The translations under genes and the position numbers were made by a program. Positions 1 to 6,376 of a stretch of DNA of 8,128 nucleotides are shown piece after piece. Position 1 is the first letter of the stretch; each line of letters opens with the position of its first letter. Below the pieces are notes generated by a model, which was not told where the DNA came from, did no database searches, and was given only the letters and a program-made list of their open reading frames with translations. This DNA is from Bacillota bacterium (GTDB taxonomy: Bacteria > Bacillota > Dethiobacteria > DTU022), in NCBI GenBank assembly GCA_012510305.1, contig JAAZIE010000420.1:1-8128 (forward strand), given 5' to 3'.

Positions 1-1259
1 AGCGCTACGAAGAGGTCCCCGCGCAGCAGAAACTGGATCCCCTGGCCGTTACAGCGGAGGAACTGGCCCGGGCGATGCACCCTCTTTTGGCCCGGGGAAC
101 TCGCCCCGAGAACGCCCTGGTGAAAACGGTGGCCGGAGTCAGCCCCCTGTGGGCCCGCGAACTGGTCTACCGCAGCAGCTGGGTACACCGGGCGCCGCAA
201 GGTTCCCTGGAACGGCTCCACGGCCAGCTCCGGGCTCTCTTCAGCCTTTCGGGCCGGGCCGCCGGGCCGGTCCTATTTACCGAATTGAAAACCTGCGCCC
301 CTTACCCGCTAGAGCACCTGCAGGACGCAAAAGAGCAGCGCTTTGCCGGGATGAACGAGCTGCTCGACCACTTTTATCAACACCTGGCCGGCGCGGCGGA
401 AAAGAAAGTTCTCCAGGGGCGTCTGCAATCCCGGGTAAACCGCCGGCGGAAACGCCTGGAAGAAAAACTGGCCCTGCTGAAAGCCGATCTTCAAAATGTG
501 GAGTCGGCCGATCGCTACCGCATCTGCGGTGAAACGCTGCTCACCTATGCCGGCCGGGTTAACCGCGGTGACAGCGAAGCCGTGCTGCCCCACCTTTACA
601 ACCCCGGAGAAGAGATTACCATCGTCCTTGATCCTTCCATGAGCGCCGTGGACAACGCCCAAAAATACTTTCGGCGCTACCGCAAGATCACCCGGAGCAG
701 AGAGCATCTTGAAAAACAGATCGACCGTGTACAGGCGGAGCTGGCCTACTGCCGCGAACTGCTCTTTACCATCGAGCAGGGCGATCGCCGCTCCCTGGAA
801 GAGATCCGCGAAGAGCTCGTTGAAGCGGGCCTGATCAAAGCGCAACGGAAAAAGGGTTTTCGGGACAAAAAGGAAAAACCCCGGCCCCTCTCCTTCAAGG
901 GATCCTCCGGGGTGACCATCCTGGTGGGCCGGAACAACCGCCAGAACGATCACTTGACCTTCAAGCTGGCTGCAAGGCGGGACACCTGGCTGCATGCCCG
1001 GGGCCTTCCCGGAAGTCACGTCGTGATCAAAGGAAGCGCCGATCCGCCTGCCGAAAGCGATCTCCTGGAGGCGGCCCTGCTGGCGGCGTACTTCAGCAGC
1101 AGCCGCGATCTCCCCGCCGTGGCGGTGGACTACACCGCCGTGCGCCACCTGCGCCGAGCACCGGGCGGCAAGCCCGGCTTTGTCCTTTACCACCACTACA
1201 AAACAATAATCGTCGACCCGCGGGATGAAAAAGTAAAAGAGCTCCTGGAAAAAAGGTGA
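1..1259 (+). CDS. rqcH: RqcH/Rqc2-family NFACT protein, 5'-truncated by window edge
   Basis: The reading frame is open from base 3, giving 418 visible residues, so the methionine at base 75 is internal. Family members are about 570 residues, so roughly 150-170 N-terminal residues are missing, including the region where the conserved Asp-Arg pair of RqcH should lie. The visible start (VPAQQKLDPLAVT, then GVSPLWAREL) matches the end of the NFACT-N domain. Two charged helical, probably coiled-coil stretches follow at about residues 125-165 and 220-260, separated by a conserved Tyr/Phe-rich KYFRRYRK segment. The NFACT-R (DUF814) domain fills the C-terminus, with VGRNNRQNDHLTFKLA, DTWLHARGLPGSHVVIKG and VDYTAVRHLRR. 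In Bacillus, RqcH binds the obstructed 50S subunit and recruits tRNA-Ala to add C-terminal alanine tails to stalled peptides. Older annotations call the family fibronectin-binding protein. The stop codon lies inside a palindromic repeat shared with the convergent rluD-like gene. Confidence 0.93.
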   Translation, partial: RYEEVPAQQKLDPLAVTAEELARAMHPLLARGTRPENALVKTVAGVSPLWARELVYRSSWVHRAPQGSLERLHGQLRALFSLSGRAAGPVLFTELKTCAPYPLEHLQDAKEQRFAGMNELLDHFYQHLAGAAEKKVLQGRLQSRVNRRRKRLEEKLALLKADLQNVESADRYRICGETLLTYAGRVNRGDSEAVLPHLYNPGEEITIVLDPSMSAVDNAQKYFRRYRKITRSREHLEKQIDRVQAELAYCRELLFTIEQGDRRSLEEIREELVEAGLIKAQRKKGFRDKKEKPRPLSFKGSSGVTILVGRNNRQNDHLTFKLAARRDTWLHARGLPGSHVVIKGSADPPAESDLLEAALLAAYFSSSRDLPAVAVDYTAVRHLRRAPGGKPGFVLYHHYKTIIVDPRDEKVKELLEKR

Positions 1260-1294
1260 CAGTAGGTCCGTCCCCCTGTCACCCGTCTTTTTTT
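1249..1294. terminator. Bidirectional rho-independent terminator between convergent rqcH and rluD
   Basis: An 8-bp perfect stem, GGTGACAG (1255-1262) with CTGTCACC (1276-1283), encloses a 13-base loop. On the plus strand it is followed by a T-rich tract (1286-1294, seven T in a row at the end). On the minus strand it is followed by six T (complement of A1249-1254). Both orientations therefore have the stem-plus-U-tract form, serving rqcH from the left and the rluD operon from the right. The call is structural; no folding energy was computed. Confidence 0.75.
1255..1283 (+). repeat. 29-base palindromic repeat, copy 1
   Basis: This 29-base unit has outer arms GGTGACAG and CTGTCACC and the loop TAGGTCCGTCCCC. 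A second copy at 6631-6659 matches at 27 of 29 positions, differing at repeat positions 9 and 14. The left arm contains the TGA stop of rqcH (1257-1259). The right arm, read on the minus strand, contains the TGA stop of the rluD-like gene (1279-1281). Similar GGTGACAG...CTGTCACC hairpins are, from memory, dispersed in several clostridial genomes; a REP-like origin is inference. Confidence 0.85.
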
Positions 1295-2223
1295 AGAGAG
1301 TGAGTCCGCAGCAGGCGCAGCGCTTCGCGAAAGTCAGGAGGAAGCGGGGCGGTGAACTGCAGCGGCCTACCGGTGCGCGGGTGGAGCAGGGAGAGGCGGC
1401 GGGCGTGCAGCGCCTGGCCCTGGAAAAGGTTCGCCGGAAAGCCCGGCGGAGGGCCGGAGCCGTAAAGGGGATCGCCGGCCAGCGGATGCCCGATCCGGCT
1501 CAGATGGACGCGGATCTGGTGGGTGCGCCCCGTCTCCAGGCGCACCCGCAGCAGGCTGAATGGGCCGGGATAGGCGAGCACGCGGTAACGGGTTACCGCC
1601 TCGCGGCCTCCGGGCACCACCGCCATCTTCAGGCGGTGGCGGGGATGGCGGCCGATGGGTGCATCGATGCGCCCCGCCTGCGGCAAGACCCGCCCGTGGG
1701 CCAGGGCCAAATATTCCCGCTGCAGGCGGCGCGACTTCAGCTGCCCGGCCAGGTGCCGGTGGCTGTAATTATTTTTGGCGGCAATGATCAGGCCGGTCGT
1801 CTCCTTGTCCAGTCGGTGCACGATCCCGGGGCGCTCCGGCCCGCCGATGCCCGAAAGGGTGCGGCAGTGATGCAGCAGGGCGTTGACCAGGGTGCCGCTC
1901 CGGTGGCCCGGGGCCGGATGAACGACCATCCCCCGGGGCTTGTTGATCACCACAAGGTCATCGTCTTCGTACACCAGATCCAGGGCGATGGGCTCGGGGC
2001 AGGGGCGCAGGGAGGGCGCCGCCGGTACAAATACAGTGACCTGATCGCCCGGGCGCAGGCGGTAGTTTTTCCGGGTGCAGGGAGCGCCGTTCACCTGGAC
2101 GGAGCCCTCTTCTACCAGCTTCTGGGCGCGGCTGCGTGAAACACCGGCTCCCGCGCCGGCCAAAAATAGATCGAGCCGCCGCCCGGCATCCGGCGCGGCG
2201 GCACTAAACTCAAACCTTTCCAA
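1279..2223 (-). CDS. rluD: RluD-family large-subunit pseudouridine synthase (YlyB-like)
   Basis: The product is predicted to isomerise specific uridines in 23S rRNA to pseudouridine in the cytoplasm. An N-terminal S4 RNA-binding domain (SRSRAQKLVEEGSVQVNG, about residues 29-46 from the chosen start) precedes the RluA/RluD catalytic domain. The catalytic motif PGIVHRLDKETTGL puts the nucleophile Asp at about residue 139. The later motif RLETGRTHQIRVHLSRIGHPLAGDPLYG-type block is also present. I chose the TTG at 2223 because a GGGAGG lies 11 bases upstream and the protein then begins ERFEFSAAAP, as RluD relatives do. The frame stays open to another TTG at 2256, which has no Shine-Dalgarno and would add 11 residues. 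It follows lgt closely and is the last gene of the operon, matching the position of ylyB after lspA in Bacillus. The exact target uridine (RluD-like versus another RluA paralogue) cannot be decided here. Confidence 0.92.
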   Translation of the reverse strand: MERFEFSAAAPDAGRRLDLFLAGAGAGVSRSRAQKLVEEGSVQVNGAPCTRKNYRLRPGDQVTVFVPAAPSLRPCPEPIALDLVYEDDDLVVINKPRGMVVHPAPGHRSGTLVNALLHHCRTLSGIGGPERPGIVHRLDKETTGLIIAAKNNYSHRHLAGQLKSRRLQREYLALAHGRVLPQAGRIDAPIGRHPRHRLKMAVVPGGREAVTRYRVLAYPGPFSLLRVRLETGRTHQIRVHLSRIGHPLAGDPLYGSGPPPGFPANLFQGQALHARRLSLLHPRTGRPLQFTAPLPPDFREALRLLRTHSLKKDG

Positions 2224-2234
2224 TTTGAAACTCG

Positions 2235-2240
2235 CCTCCC
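2235..2240 (-). promoter_or_regulatory. Ribosome binding site deciding the rluD start
   Basis: GGGAGG on the minus strand lies 11 bases before the TTG at 2223. This site falls inside the longer reading frame that begins at 2256, which favours the shorter protein. The spacing is a little long, so the call is moderate. Confidence 0.55.
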
Positions 2241-2287
2241 GCTGAGCCGGCCCCAAAACACAGCATCGCCGGGGCGCCGGGTTGCGC

Positions 2288-3058
2288 CTACCGGGGAGCG
2301 GCTTTCTTGGGACCGCTTTTTTGCGGCACCCTGTAAAATAGAAGCAGCGCCGTTACCAGGGCCGCCACGGCCAGGGCCAGGCTGAAGTGCTGGGCCAGGG
2401 TCAATCCGAGCCGGGCCGCAGGCTCTTCACGGAAAAACTCGGTGATGAAACGGAGTATTCCGTACAGGGCACAGAGGGAAATGAGGCTGAAACCGGTATA
2501 GGGCCGGTGGCGCTGCAGCAGCTTGAGGATCACAAAAATTAGAACCGCGCCGCCGGCGGCATAGAGCTGGACGGGATGGCGGGGCAGGTTGTCCACCGCG
2601 GGTATGACTACAGCCCAGGGCACCACGCTGACGCGGCCGTAACAGCAGCCGTTCAAAAAACAACCGATACGGCCAAAGGCGTAGCCCAGGGCCAGGTAAG
2701 GGGCGCAAAGATCGGCCAGCTTGAAAAAATCGATCTTCCGCCAGCGGGACCAGAGCAAAACTGCGCCGATACCGCCAAAAAGCGCTCCGTAGAAGGTCAA
2801 ACCCTCAAAACGGCCCCAGATAATACTCTTCCAGTTGCCGCTGAACTGATCCCAGTTCAGCAGCACGTAGATGATGCGGGAACCCAGCAGGCCCGAGACC
2901 GTGGCCGCGATAATAGCCTCCAGCATGTGATCGGGGCTGATCCCTTCACGCTGCGATTCCCTTGATAAAAAGACGGCGGCGACAAGAACCGCCAAGGAGA
3001 TCATGGCCCCATATGAATAGATCGGTAGATTGCCAATATGAAAGAGAATCCGGTGCAT
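2288..3058 (-). CDS. lgt: Prolipoprotein diacylglyceryl transferase (Lgt), variant with GCCYG signature
   Basis: Lgt transfers diacylglycerol from phosphatidylglycerol to the lipobox cysteine of prolipoproteins at the cytoplasmic membrane; it is the first step of lipoprotein maturation, just before LspA. The 256-residue length and multiple hydrophobic segments (about residues 15-32, 46-66, 88-104, 168-181, 190-208, 222-242) fit the family. Recognisable motifs are FHIGNLPIYSYG near the N-terminus, GLTFYGALFGG (86-96), GRIGCFLNGCCYG (129-141, the Lgt signature region), HPVQLY (161-166) and RFITEFFREEP (203-213). In E. coli Lgt the block equivalent to GLTFYGALFGG contains the essential His103; here the residue is Tyr90. 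The signature also has Cys where GRxGNFxN has Asn. The ATG has a strong GGGAGG eight bases upstream (3067-3072). It lies 27 bases after lspA, so the two lipoprotein enzymes are adjacent. Confidence 0.9.
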   Translation of the reverse strand: MHRILFHIGNLPIYSYGAMISLAVLVAAVFLSRESQREGISPDHMLEAIIAATVSGLLGSRIIYVLLNWDQFSGNWKSIIWGRFEGLTFYGALFGGIGAVLLWSRWRKIDFFKLADLCAPYLALGYAFGRIGCFLNGCCYGRVSVVPWAVVIPAVDNLPRHPVQLYAAGGAVLIFVILKLLQRHRPYTGFSLISLCALYGILRFITEFFREEPAARLGLTLAQHFSLALAVAALVTALLLFYRVPQKSGPKKAAPR

Positions 3059-3085
3059 CTGCTTATCCTCCCATAATAGTGTGCG

Positions 3086-3544
3086 CTACCGGGGGCGGCT
3101 CTCCAGTACCGGGGCAGCCCGCCAGAAAGCAAAAAGAAAAATAATCACCCCAAAAACAATGAACATGTCGGCCAGGTTGAAAACCGGTGGAAAAAATTTC
3201 AGATCGATAAAGTCAACCACGGAAACGCGGCGCACCCGATCGATGAGGTTGCCGATAGCGCCGCCCAGCTGCAGGGCCATTCCCAGCCTCAAAATTGCAT
3301 AACCGGCCGGAACAGTGCGGTAAAAATAGATGATCAGCCCGATGACAACCACGGTAACGGCGATCAGAAAAGCGGTCCGGTACGGCAGCACCCCAAAAGC
3401 AGCCCCGGGGTTGCGGACATAGGTGATCGACAGGAAGTTTTTGATCAAAGGGATCGATTCGCCCACATCCATGTTCGATACCACCAGGTACTTGGAAAGC
3501 TGGTCCAGCGCTACAACCGCGGCCACGATGAAACAAAGGCGCAC
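3086..3544 (-). CDS. lspA: Lipoprotein signal peptidase (signal peptidase II)
   Basis: LspA is a membrane aspartyl protease that removes the signal peptide ahead of the diacylglyceryl-cysteine made by Lgt. The 152-residue protein has about four transmembrane segments (about residues 3-20, 57-75, 82-100, 122-142). It carries the family motifs in order: DQLSK (14-18), VRNPGAAFG (43-51), GNLIDR (98-103), VVDFIDL (109-115) and FNLADMFIVFG (122-132). The catalytic aspartates should be Asp102 and Asp126. The start is GTG at 3544, supported by GGAGGT seven bases upstream (3551-3556) and by the normal N-terminus. A likely promoter with an extended -10 lies just upstream, so the gene may be transcribed on its own as well as from the operon. 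Position after ileS and a ylyA-type gene matches Bacillus. Confidence 0.97.
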   Translation of the reverse strand: MRLCFIVAAVVALDQLSKYLVVSNMDVGESIPLIKNFLSITYVRNPGAAFGVLPYRTAFLIAVTVVVIGLIIYFYRTVPAGYAILRLGMALQLGGAIGNLIDRVRRVSVVDFIDLKFFPPVFNLADMFIVFGVIIFLFAFWRAAPVLESRPR

Positions 3545-3578
3545 TCTTTTACCTCCACACTTGGTACCGGCTGAACGT

Positions 3579-3606
3579 ATTCTATCACAGCCGCCGCGAA
3601 AAACAA
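3579..3606 (-). promoter_or_regulatory. Candidate sigma-A promoter for lspA-lgt-rluD
   Basis: On the minus strand a -35 like TTGTTT (3601-3606) is followed after 16 bases by TAGAAT (3579-3584). The -10 matches TATAAT at five of six bases and is preceded by TGA, the TGn extended -10 arrangement. The predicted transcript would begin near 3572 and give a leader of about 28 bases containing the lspA Shine-Dalgarno. The site sits in the 63-base gap after the ylyA-like gene. The -35 is weak. Confidence 0.5.
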
Positions 3607-3607
3607 G

Positions 3608-4207
3608 TCAATCGGGGATCTGGTCGCGAAACTCTTCATTGGTGAGAGCATCGGTCTCCTCAACCAGCCCCGTCTCTTCATCCTCCAGGGCGTCCTCATA
3701 AATTCGGGGACGCTTGTTATGCCGCGCCACCTCCTCCCAGAAGTCCTTGCTGTCGAAACCCGGATCGCCGGCGATGGCGCTGCGATCAAAGGGCGGCCGC
3801 AGCAGATCTTCTTCGACGGGGCGGCGGCCGGCATCGGTACCGGACCGGTCCACATACTCCCGGCAGCGGCGGCAGAACGCCGCTTCCGGGACCGCCTTCA
3901 ACCGTTCGGGAGAGATCTTTTCACCGCAGCGCAGGCAGGCCCCGTAAGTTCCCTGATCAATGCGGGCCAGGGCTTCATCGACAAGGCGCAACCTGATCTG
4001 GGAGTGCTCCCTGAGAGAAAGATCTTTGCTCCGTTCAAAGTTTTCCGATCCCAGGTCGGCCGGATGGTTATCGGCAAAAGAGAGATCGGTGACGCTTTCA
4101 CGCATGCTTATTTCCTGCCCCGGGGAGCTTTCCCCCCCCAGCTGTCTGACCAGGTACCGCCGCGCCTGCAGCAGCATCTTGGTTTCCTCTTCCCAGCGAT
4201 CGCTCAT
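3608..4207 (-). CDS. TraR/DksA-type C4 zinc-finger protein, YteA/YlyA family
   Basis: The 199-residue soluble protein resembles the yteA/ylyA sporulation-associated group of DksA/TraR relatives. It has a charged N-terminal helix (about 1-24), the family block DNHPADLGSENFERSKD (46-62), and a helix leading to QGTYGACLRCGEKISPERL. A four-cysteine zinc finger is formed by C91, C94, C112 and C115. The C-terminal third is acidic and includes DSKDFWEEVARHNK (about 152-165), as in YteA-type proteins. In Bacillus subtilis the gene between ileS and lspA is ylyA, reported to act with RNA polymerase during late sporulation; the conserved position suggests orthology, but the regulatory role here is inference. 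The ATG has AAAGGA nine bases upstream. This overlaps the end of the preceding DUF5665 gene, whose TGA is only six bases before this start, suggesting translational coupling. Confidence 0.88.
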   Translation of the reverse strand: MSDRWEEETKMLLQARRYLVRQLGGESSPGQEISMRESVTDLSFADNHPADLGSENFERSKDLSLREHSQIRLRLVDEALARIDQGTYGACLRCGEKISPERLKAVPEAAFCRRCREYVDRSGTDAGRRPVEEDLLRPPFDRSAIAGDPGFDSKDFWEEVARHNKRPRIYEDALEDEETGLVEETDALTNEEFRDQIPD

Positions 4208-4213
4208 CTTGCT

Positions 4214-4546
4214 TCATCCTTTCAACTGTTCTTGGACAATCCGGACCAGCTCGGCGATAAAATCCCCGATAAGCGGTAAGTTCAAAACCACCAGGCGCTG
4301 TAAAAGATAGATCAGGAGGGCCGCCAGCAGGGTTGCCCCAAGCGCGAAACCCAGTCCGCGGAAGACGCCCCCGGCAAAATTAACCAGGATATAGCGGCGG
4401 GGGTTGTTCAACAGGTTCATGTAGCCGGCCAGATCAAGTTTTTCCAGCTTTGCGGATAATCGGGCCAGGCGCACAATCAACCGCCTTTGCAGCTGCCTTT
4501 GCCGGTAGCGCTCCTCTTCCCCCGCCCCGTCTTTGTCGCCCGCCAA
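4214..4546 (-). CDS. DUF5665 family small membrane protein
   Basis: A protein of about 110 residues with unknown function. From the chosen start it has a charged, Arg/Gln/Glu-rich N-terminus (1-30). A conserved block follows (LARLSAKLEKLDLAGYMNLLNNPRRY-type segment, 27-52, then NFAGGVFRGLGFALG, 56-70). A transmembrane helix spans about 65-88, and the C-terminus is PLIGDFIAELVRIVQ (91-105). This order is what I recognise as DUF5665, a family of Bacillota membrane proteins. I chose the TTG at 4546 because AAGGAGG lies ten bases upstream (4557-4563). The frame is open to an ATG at 4669, but that start lacks a Shine-Dalgarno and would place two terminator-like hairpins inside the coding region; a GTG at 4585 is a third option. 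It is the first gene of the operon leading to the ylyA-like gene, lspA, lgt and rluD. Confidence 0.8.
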   Translation of the reverse strand: MAGDKDGAGEEERYRQRQLQRRLIVRLARLSAKLEKLDLAGYMNLLNNPRRYILVNFAGGVFRGLGFALGATLLAALLIYLLQRLVVLNLPLIGDFIAELVRIVQEQLKG

Positions 4547-4556
4547 TGGCCCAAAG

Positions 4557-4563
4557 CCTCCTT
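4557..4563 (-). promoter_or_regulatory. Ribosome binding site deciding the DUF5665 start
   Basis: A perfect AAGGAGG on the minus strand sits ten bases before the TTG at 4546. It lies inside the longer open frame, and no comparable site precedes the ATG at 4669. It therefore argues for a protein of about 110 rather than 151 residues. Confidence 0.6.
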
Positions 4564-4591
4564 GATCATCTATATGTTTTCCCACCGCCCC

Positions 4592-4619
4592 AAAAAAATT
4601 GCTCCTCCTGCCGGAGCAA
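4592..4619 (-). terminator. Second terminator-like hairpin before the DUF5665 gene
   Basis: Minus-strand TTGCTCC (4613-4619) pairs perfectly with GGAGCAA (4599-4605) over 7 bp with a 7-base loop. Seven T follow (4592-4598). It lies immediately downstream of another hairpin with eight T, giving a tandem terminator. An alternative is an attenuator-like leader structure for the downstream operon. Confidence 0.55.
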
Positions 4620-4658
4620 AAAAAAGGGGCTGTCCCAAAAGTCGTAAAGGGCGGCCCC
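4618..4658 (-). terminator. Rho-independent terminator of the acyl-CoA ligase gene
   Basis: On the minus strand GGGGC (4654-4658) pairs with GCCCC (4626-4630). The stem continues, with a mismatch and a bulge, into CCC/GGG around a 12-base loop. A run of eight T (4618-4625) follows. It starts 32 bases after the ligase stop codon at 4690. The stem is imperfect but the U-tract is strong. Confidence 0.7.
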
Positions 4659-4689
4659 TCTTCATGCAACTGTCGCTTTTTGTGATCCG

Positions 4690-6318
4690 TTATTTCTTTT
4701 TCTTCTGTCCCTCCCGGGCCAGCTCGCGGCGCAGAATTTTGCCCACGGCGCTCTTGGGCAGCTCCCGGCGAAACTCAACCTGCCGCGGCAGCTTGTAGCG
4801 GGCCAGCCTCCGGGCGCAAAATTCGATGATCTCCTCTTCCACAGCCGCTTCCCCCTCCTGTAGGACCACGTATGCCTTCATCACCTCGCCGTAATACTTA
4901 TCCGGAACCCCTGCGGTGACCGCCTCGGCGATCTTGGGATGCTCAAAGAGCACTTCATCGACTTCGCGGGGGAAAACGTTGTAGCCGCCCACGATAACCA
5001 TATCTTTTTTTCGATCGACAATATAGAAATAGCCCTCTTCATCCATCCTGGCAATATCACCGGTATAAAGCCAGCCGTCCCGCAGGACTTCAGCGTTCTC
5101 CTCGGGCCGGTTCCAGTACCCTTTCATCACCTGGGGCCCCTTGATCAGCAGTTCGCCTTCCCGGCCCACCTCCATCTCGGTAACCCCGTCAACTAAGTCC
5201 ACGATTTTGCAATCGGTGTCGGGATAGGGCAGCCCCACGCTGCCCGGCTTGCGCTCACCGGTGAGCGGGTTGCAGTGAGTTACCGGGGAAGCCTCGGAGA
5301 GGCCGTATCCTTCCAGCATCTTCGAGCCGGTGTCACGCTCAAACCGCGACATCACCTCCAGCGGCATGGGGGCGGCCCCGCTGTTGCAGATCTCCACAAT
5401 ACCGTGAATGTTGAAGCTCTCCAGGCTCGGATGGTTGGCCACGGCGGTATAGATGGTCGGCACGGCCGGAAAAAGGGCGGGGCGGTACTTGACGATGGCG
5501 TTCAGCAGCTCCTCTACATCAAAACGGGGCAGCAGCACCTGCGCGGAGGGCAGAACAAGGCCCGTGTTCATCACGCAGGTCATCCCGTACGAATGAAAAA
5601 GGGGCAGGATGCCGAGACCGTAATGCTGCCGGCCCTTTTCTGCAAAATTCAACTTGATCCAGTCCTTCAACCATTCTTTGATCTGGGTCACATTGGCCAC
5701 CAGGTTGTAATGGGTTAGCATGGCTGCCCGCGGGCGGCCGGTGGTCCCGGCGGTATACTGAAATACGGCTACATCTTCTTTCGGATCTATCTGCGCTACC
5801 GGTGAGTGGGGAGGATATTTTTTCAGCAGCTCATCGTACCAAAGATTTTCCCCTGCCACCTCGCTCCAGAGCAGGCGGACAATAATGACCTGCTCCAGGT
5901 CAACTTTATGCCGCACCTGCAGAAAAGAATCGATGACTGCATCAACGCCCACAAATATTTTTGCCCCTGAATCCCTGAGGATGAATTCCACTTCGGCGGC
6001 GACGTAAAGAGGATTCATCTGCACCACAATGGCGCCCAGTTTCATGCAGGCATAATACGTATAAACATACTGGGGACAGTTTGGCAGCATCAAGGCAACG
6101 CGATCGCCTTTTTCCACCCCCAGATCGGCCAGGGCTGCCGCCATCCGGTCGATATTCTCCAGCATCCGGCGGTAGCTGATCTCGGTGCCCATAAATACCA
6201 GGGCGATGAGCTCCTGATTCTCCGCCGCAGCCCGCCTGATCTGTTCGTAAAGGGTGATCCCGGGATACTCCAGGTTCCAGCGGACCGGGTATTTTTTCAA
6301 CCACAGCCGCTCGTCCAT
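4690..6318 (-). CDS. Long-chain fatty acid--CoA ligase (AMP-forming acyl-CoA synthetase)
   Basis: The 542-residue enzyme belongs to the ANL adenylate-forming superfamily, most like LcfA/FadD. It would activate a fatty acid with ATP to acyl-AMP and then form acyl-CoA, feeding beta-oxidation or lipid synthesis. Motifs appear in order: P-loop YTAGTTGRPRAAMLTH (188-203), LPLFHSYG (238-245), EGYGLSEASPV (336-346), GWLYTGD (415-421), VDRKKDMVIVGGYNVFP (434-450) and the C-terminal PKSAVGKILRR (521-531), with catalytic Lys527. The P-loop is unusual: the usual PKG is PRA here. The ATG has an excellent AAGGAGG nine bases upstream. It has its own candidate promoter and a tandem terminator, so it is probably a single-gene unit. 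It is not a usual member of the ileS-ylyA-lspA cluster. Exact chain length and aromatic versus fatty acid substrate cannot be fixed from sequence alone. Confidence 0.9.
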   Translation of the reverse strand: MDERLWLKKYPVRWNLEYPGITLYEQIRRAAAENQELIALVFMGTEISYRRMLENIDRMAAALADLGVEKGDRVALMLPNCPQYVYTYYACMKLGAIVVQMNPLYVAAEVEFILRDSGAKIFVGVDAVIDSFLQVRHKVDLEQVIIVRLLWSEVAGENLWYDELLKKYPPHSPVAQIDPKEDVAVFQYTAGTTGRPRAAMLTHYNLVANVTQIKEWLKDWIKLNFAEKGRQHYGLGILPLFHSYGMTCVMNTGLVLPSAQVLLPRFDVEELLNAIVKYRPALFPAVPTIYTAVANHPSLESFNIHGIVEICNSGAAPMPLEVMSRFERDTGSKMLEGYGLSEASPVTHCNPLTGERKPGSVGLPYPDTDCKIVDLVDGVTEMEVGREGELLIKGPQVMKGYWNRPEENAEVLRDGWLYTGDIARMDEEGYFYIVDRKKDMVIVGGYNVFPREVDEVLFEHPKIAEAVTAGVPDKYYGEVMKAYVVLQEGEAAVEEEIIEFCARRLARYKLPRQVEFRRELPKSAVGKILRRELAREGQKKKK

Positions 6319-6348
6319 TTTTTTGAACCTCCTTATTATTACTCCCCT

Positions 6349-6376
6349 ACTCTATAATATAATTCGACACCGTCAG
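6349..6376 (-). promoter_or_regulatory. Weak candidate promoter for the acyl-CoA ligase
   Basis: On the minus strand CTGACG (6371-6376) and TAGAGT (6349-6354) are separated by 16 bases, each matching the sigma-A consensus at four of six positions, in an AT-rich stretch otherwise unlike its surroundings. It is followed by the ligase Shine-Dalgarno about 20 bases on. Overlapping TATTAT-type boxes make the exact -10 uncertain. Confidence 0.3.

Noticed and set aside
309..1196. A 295-codon minus-strand frame opposite rqcH
   Set aside because: The plus-strand frame carries clear NFACT motifs; the antisense frame is a GC-rich shadow.
1255..1283. CRISPR repeat
   Set aside because: There are only two copies 5.4 kb apart, with no spacer array or cas gene nearby. 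The palindrome with stop codons and T-runs fits a dispersed hairpin repeat and terminator instead.
4547..4669. Extending the DUF5665 protein to the ATG at 4669
   Set aside because: It would run through both terminator-like hairpins, lacks a Shine-Dalgarno, and adds a tail unlike the conserved family core. The TTG at 4546 has a perfect AAGGAGG.
6353..6358. A perfect TATAAT on the plus strand
   Set aside because: There is no -35 at the right spacing and no plus-strand gene downstream. It more likely reflects the AT-rich promoter region of the minus-strand ligase.
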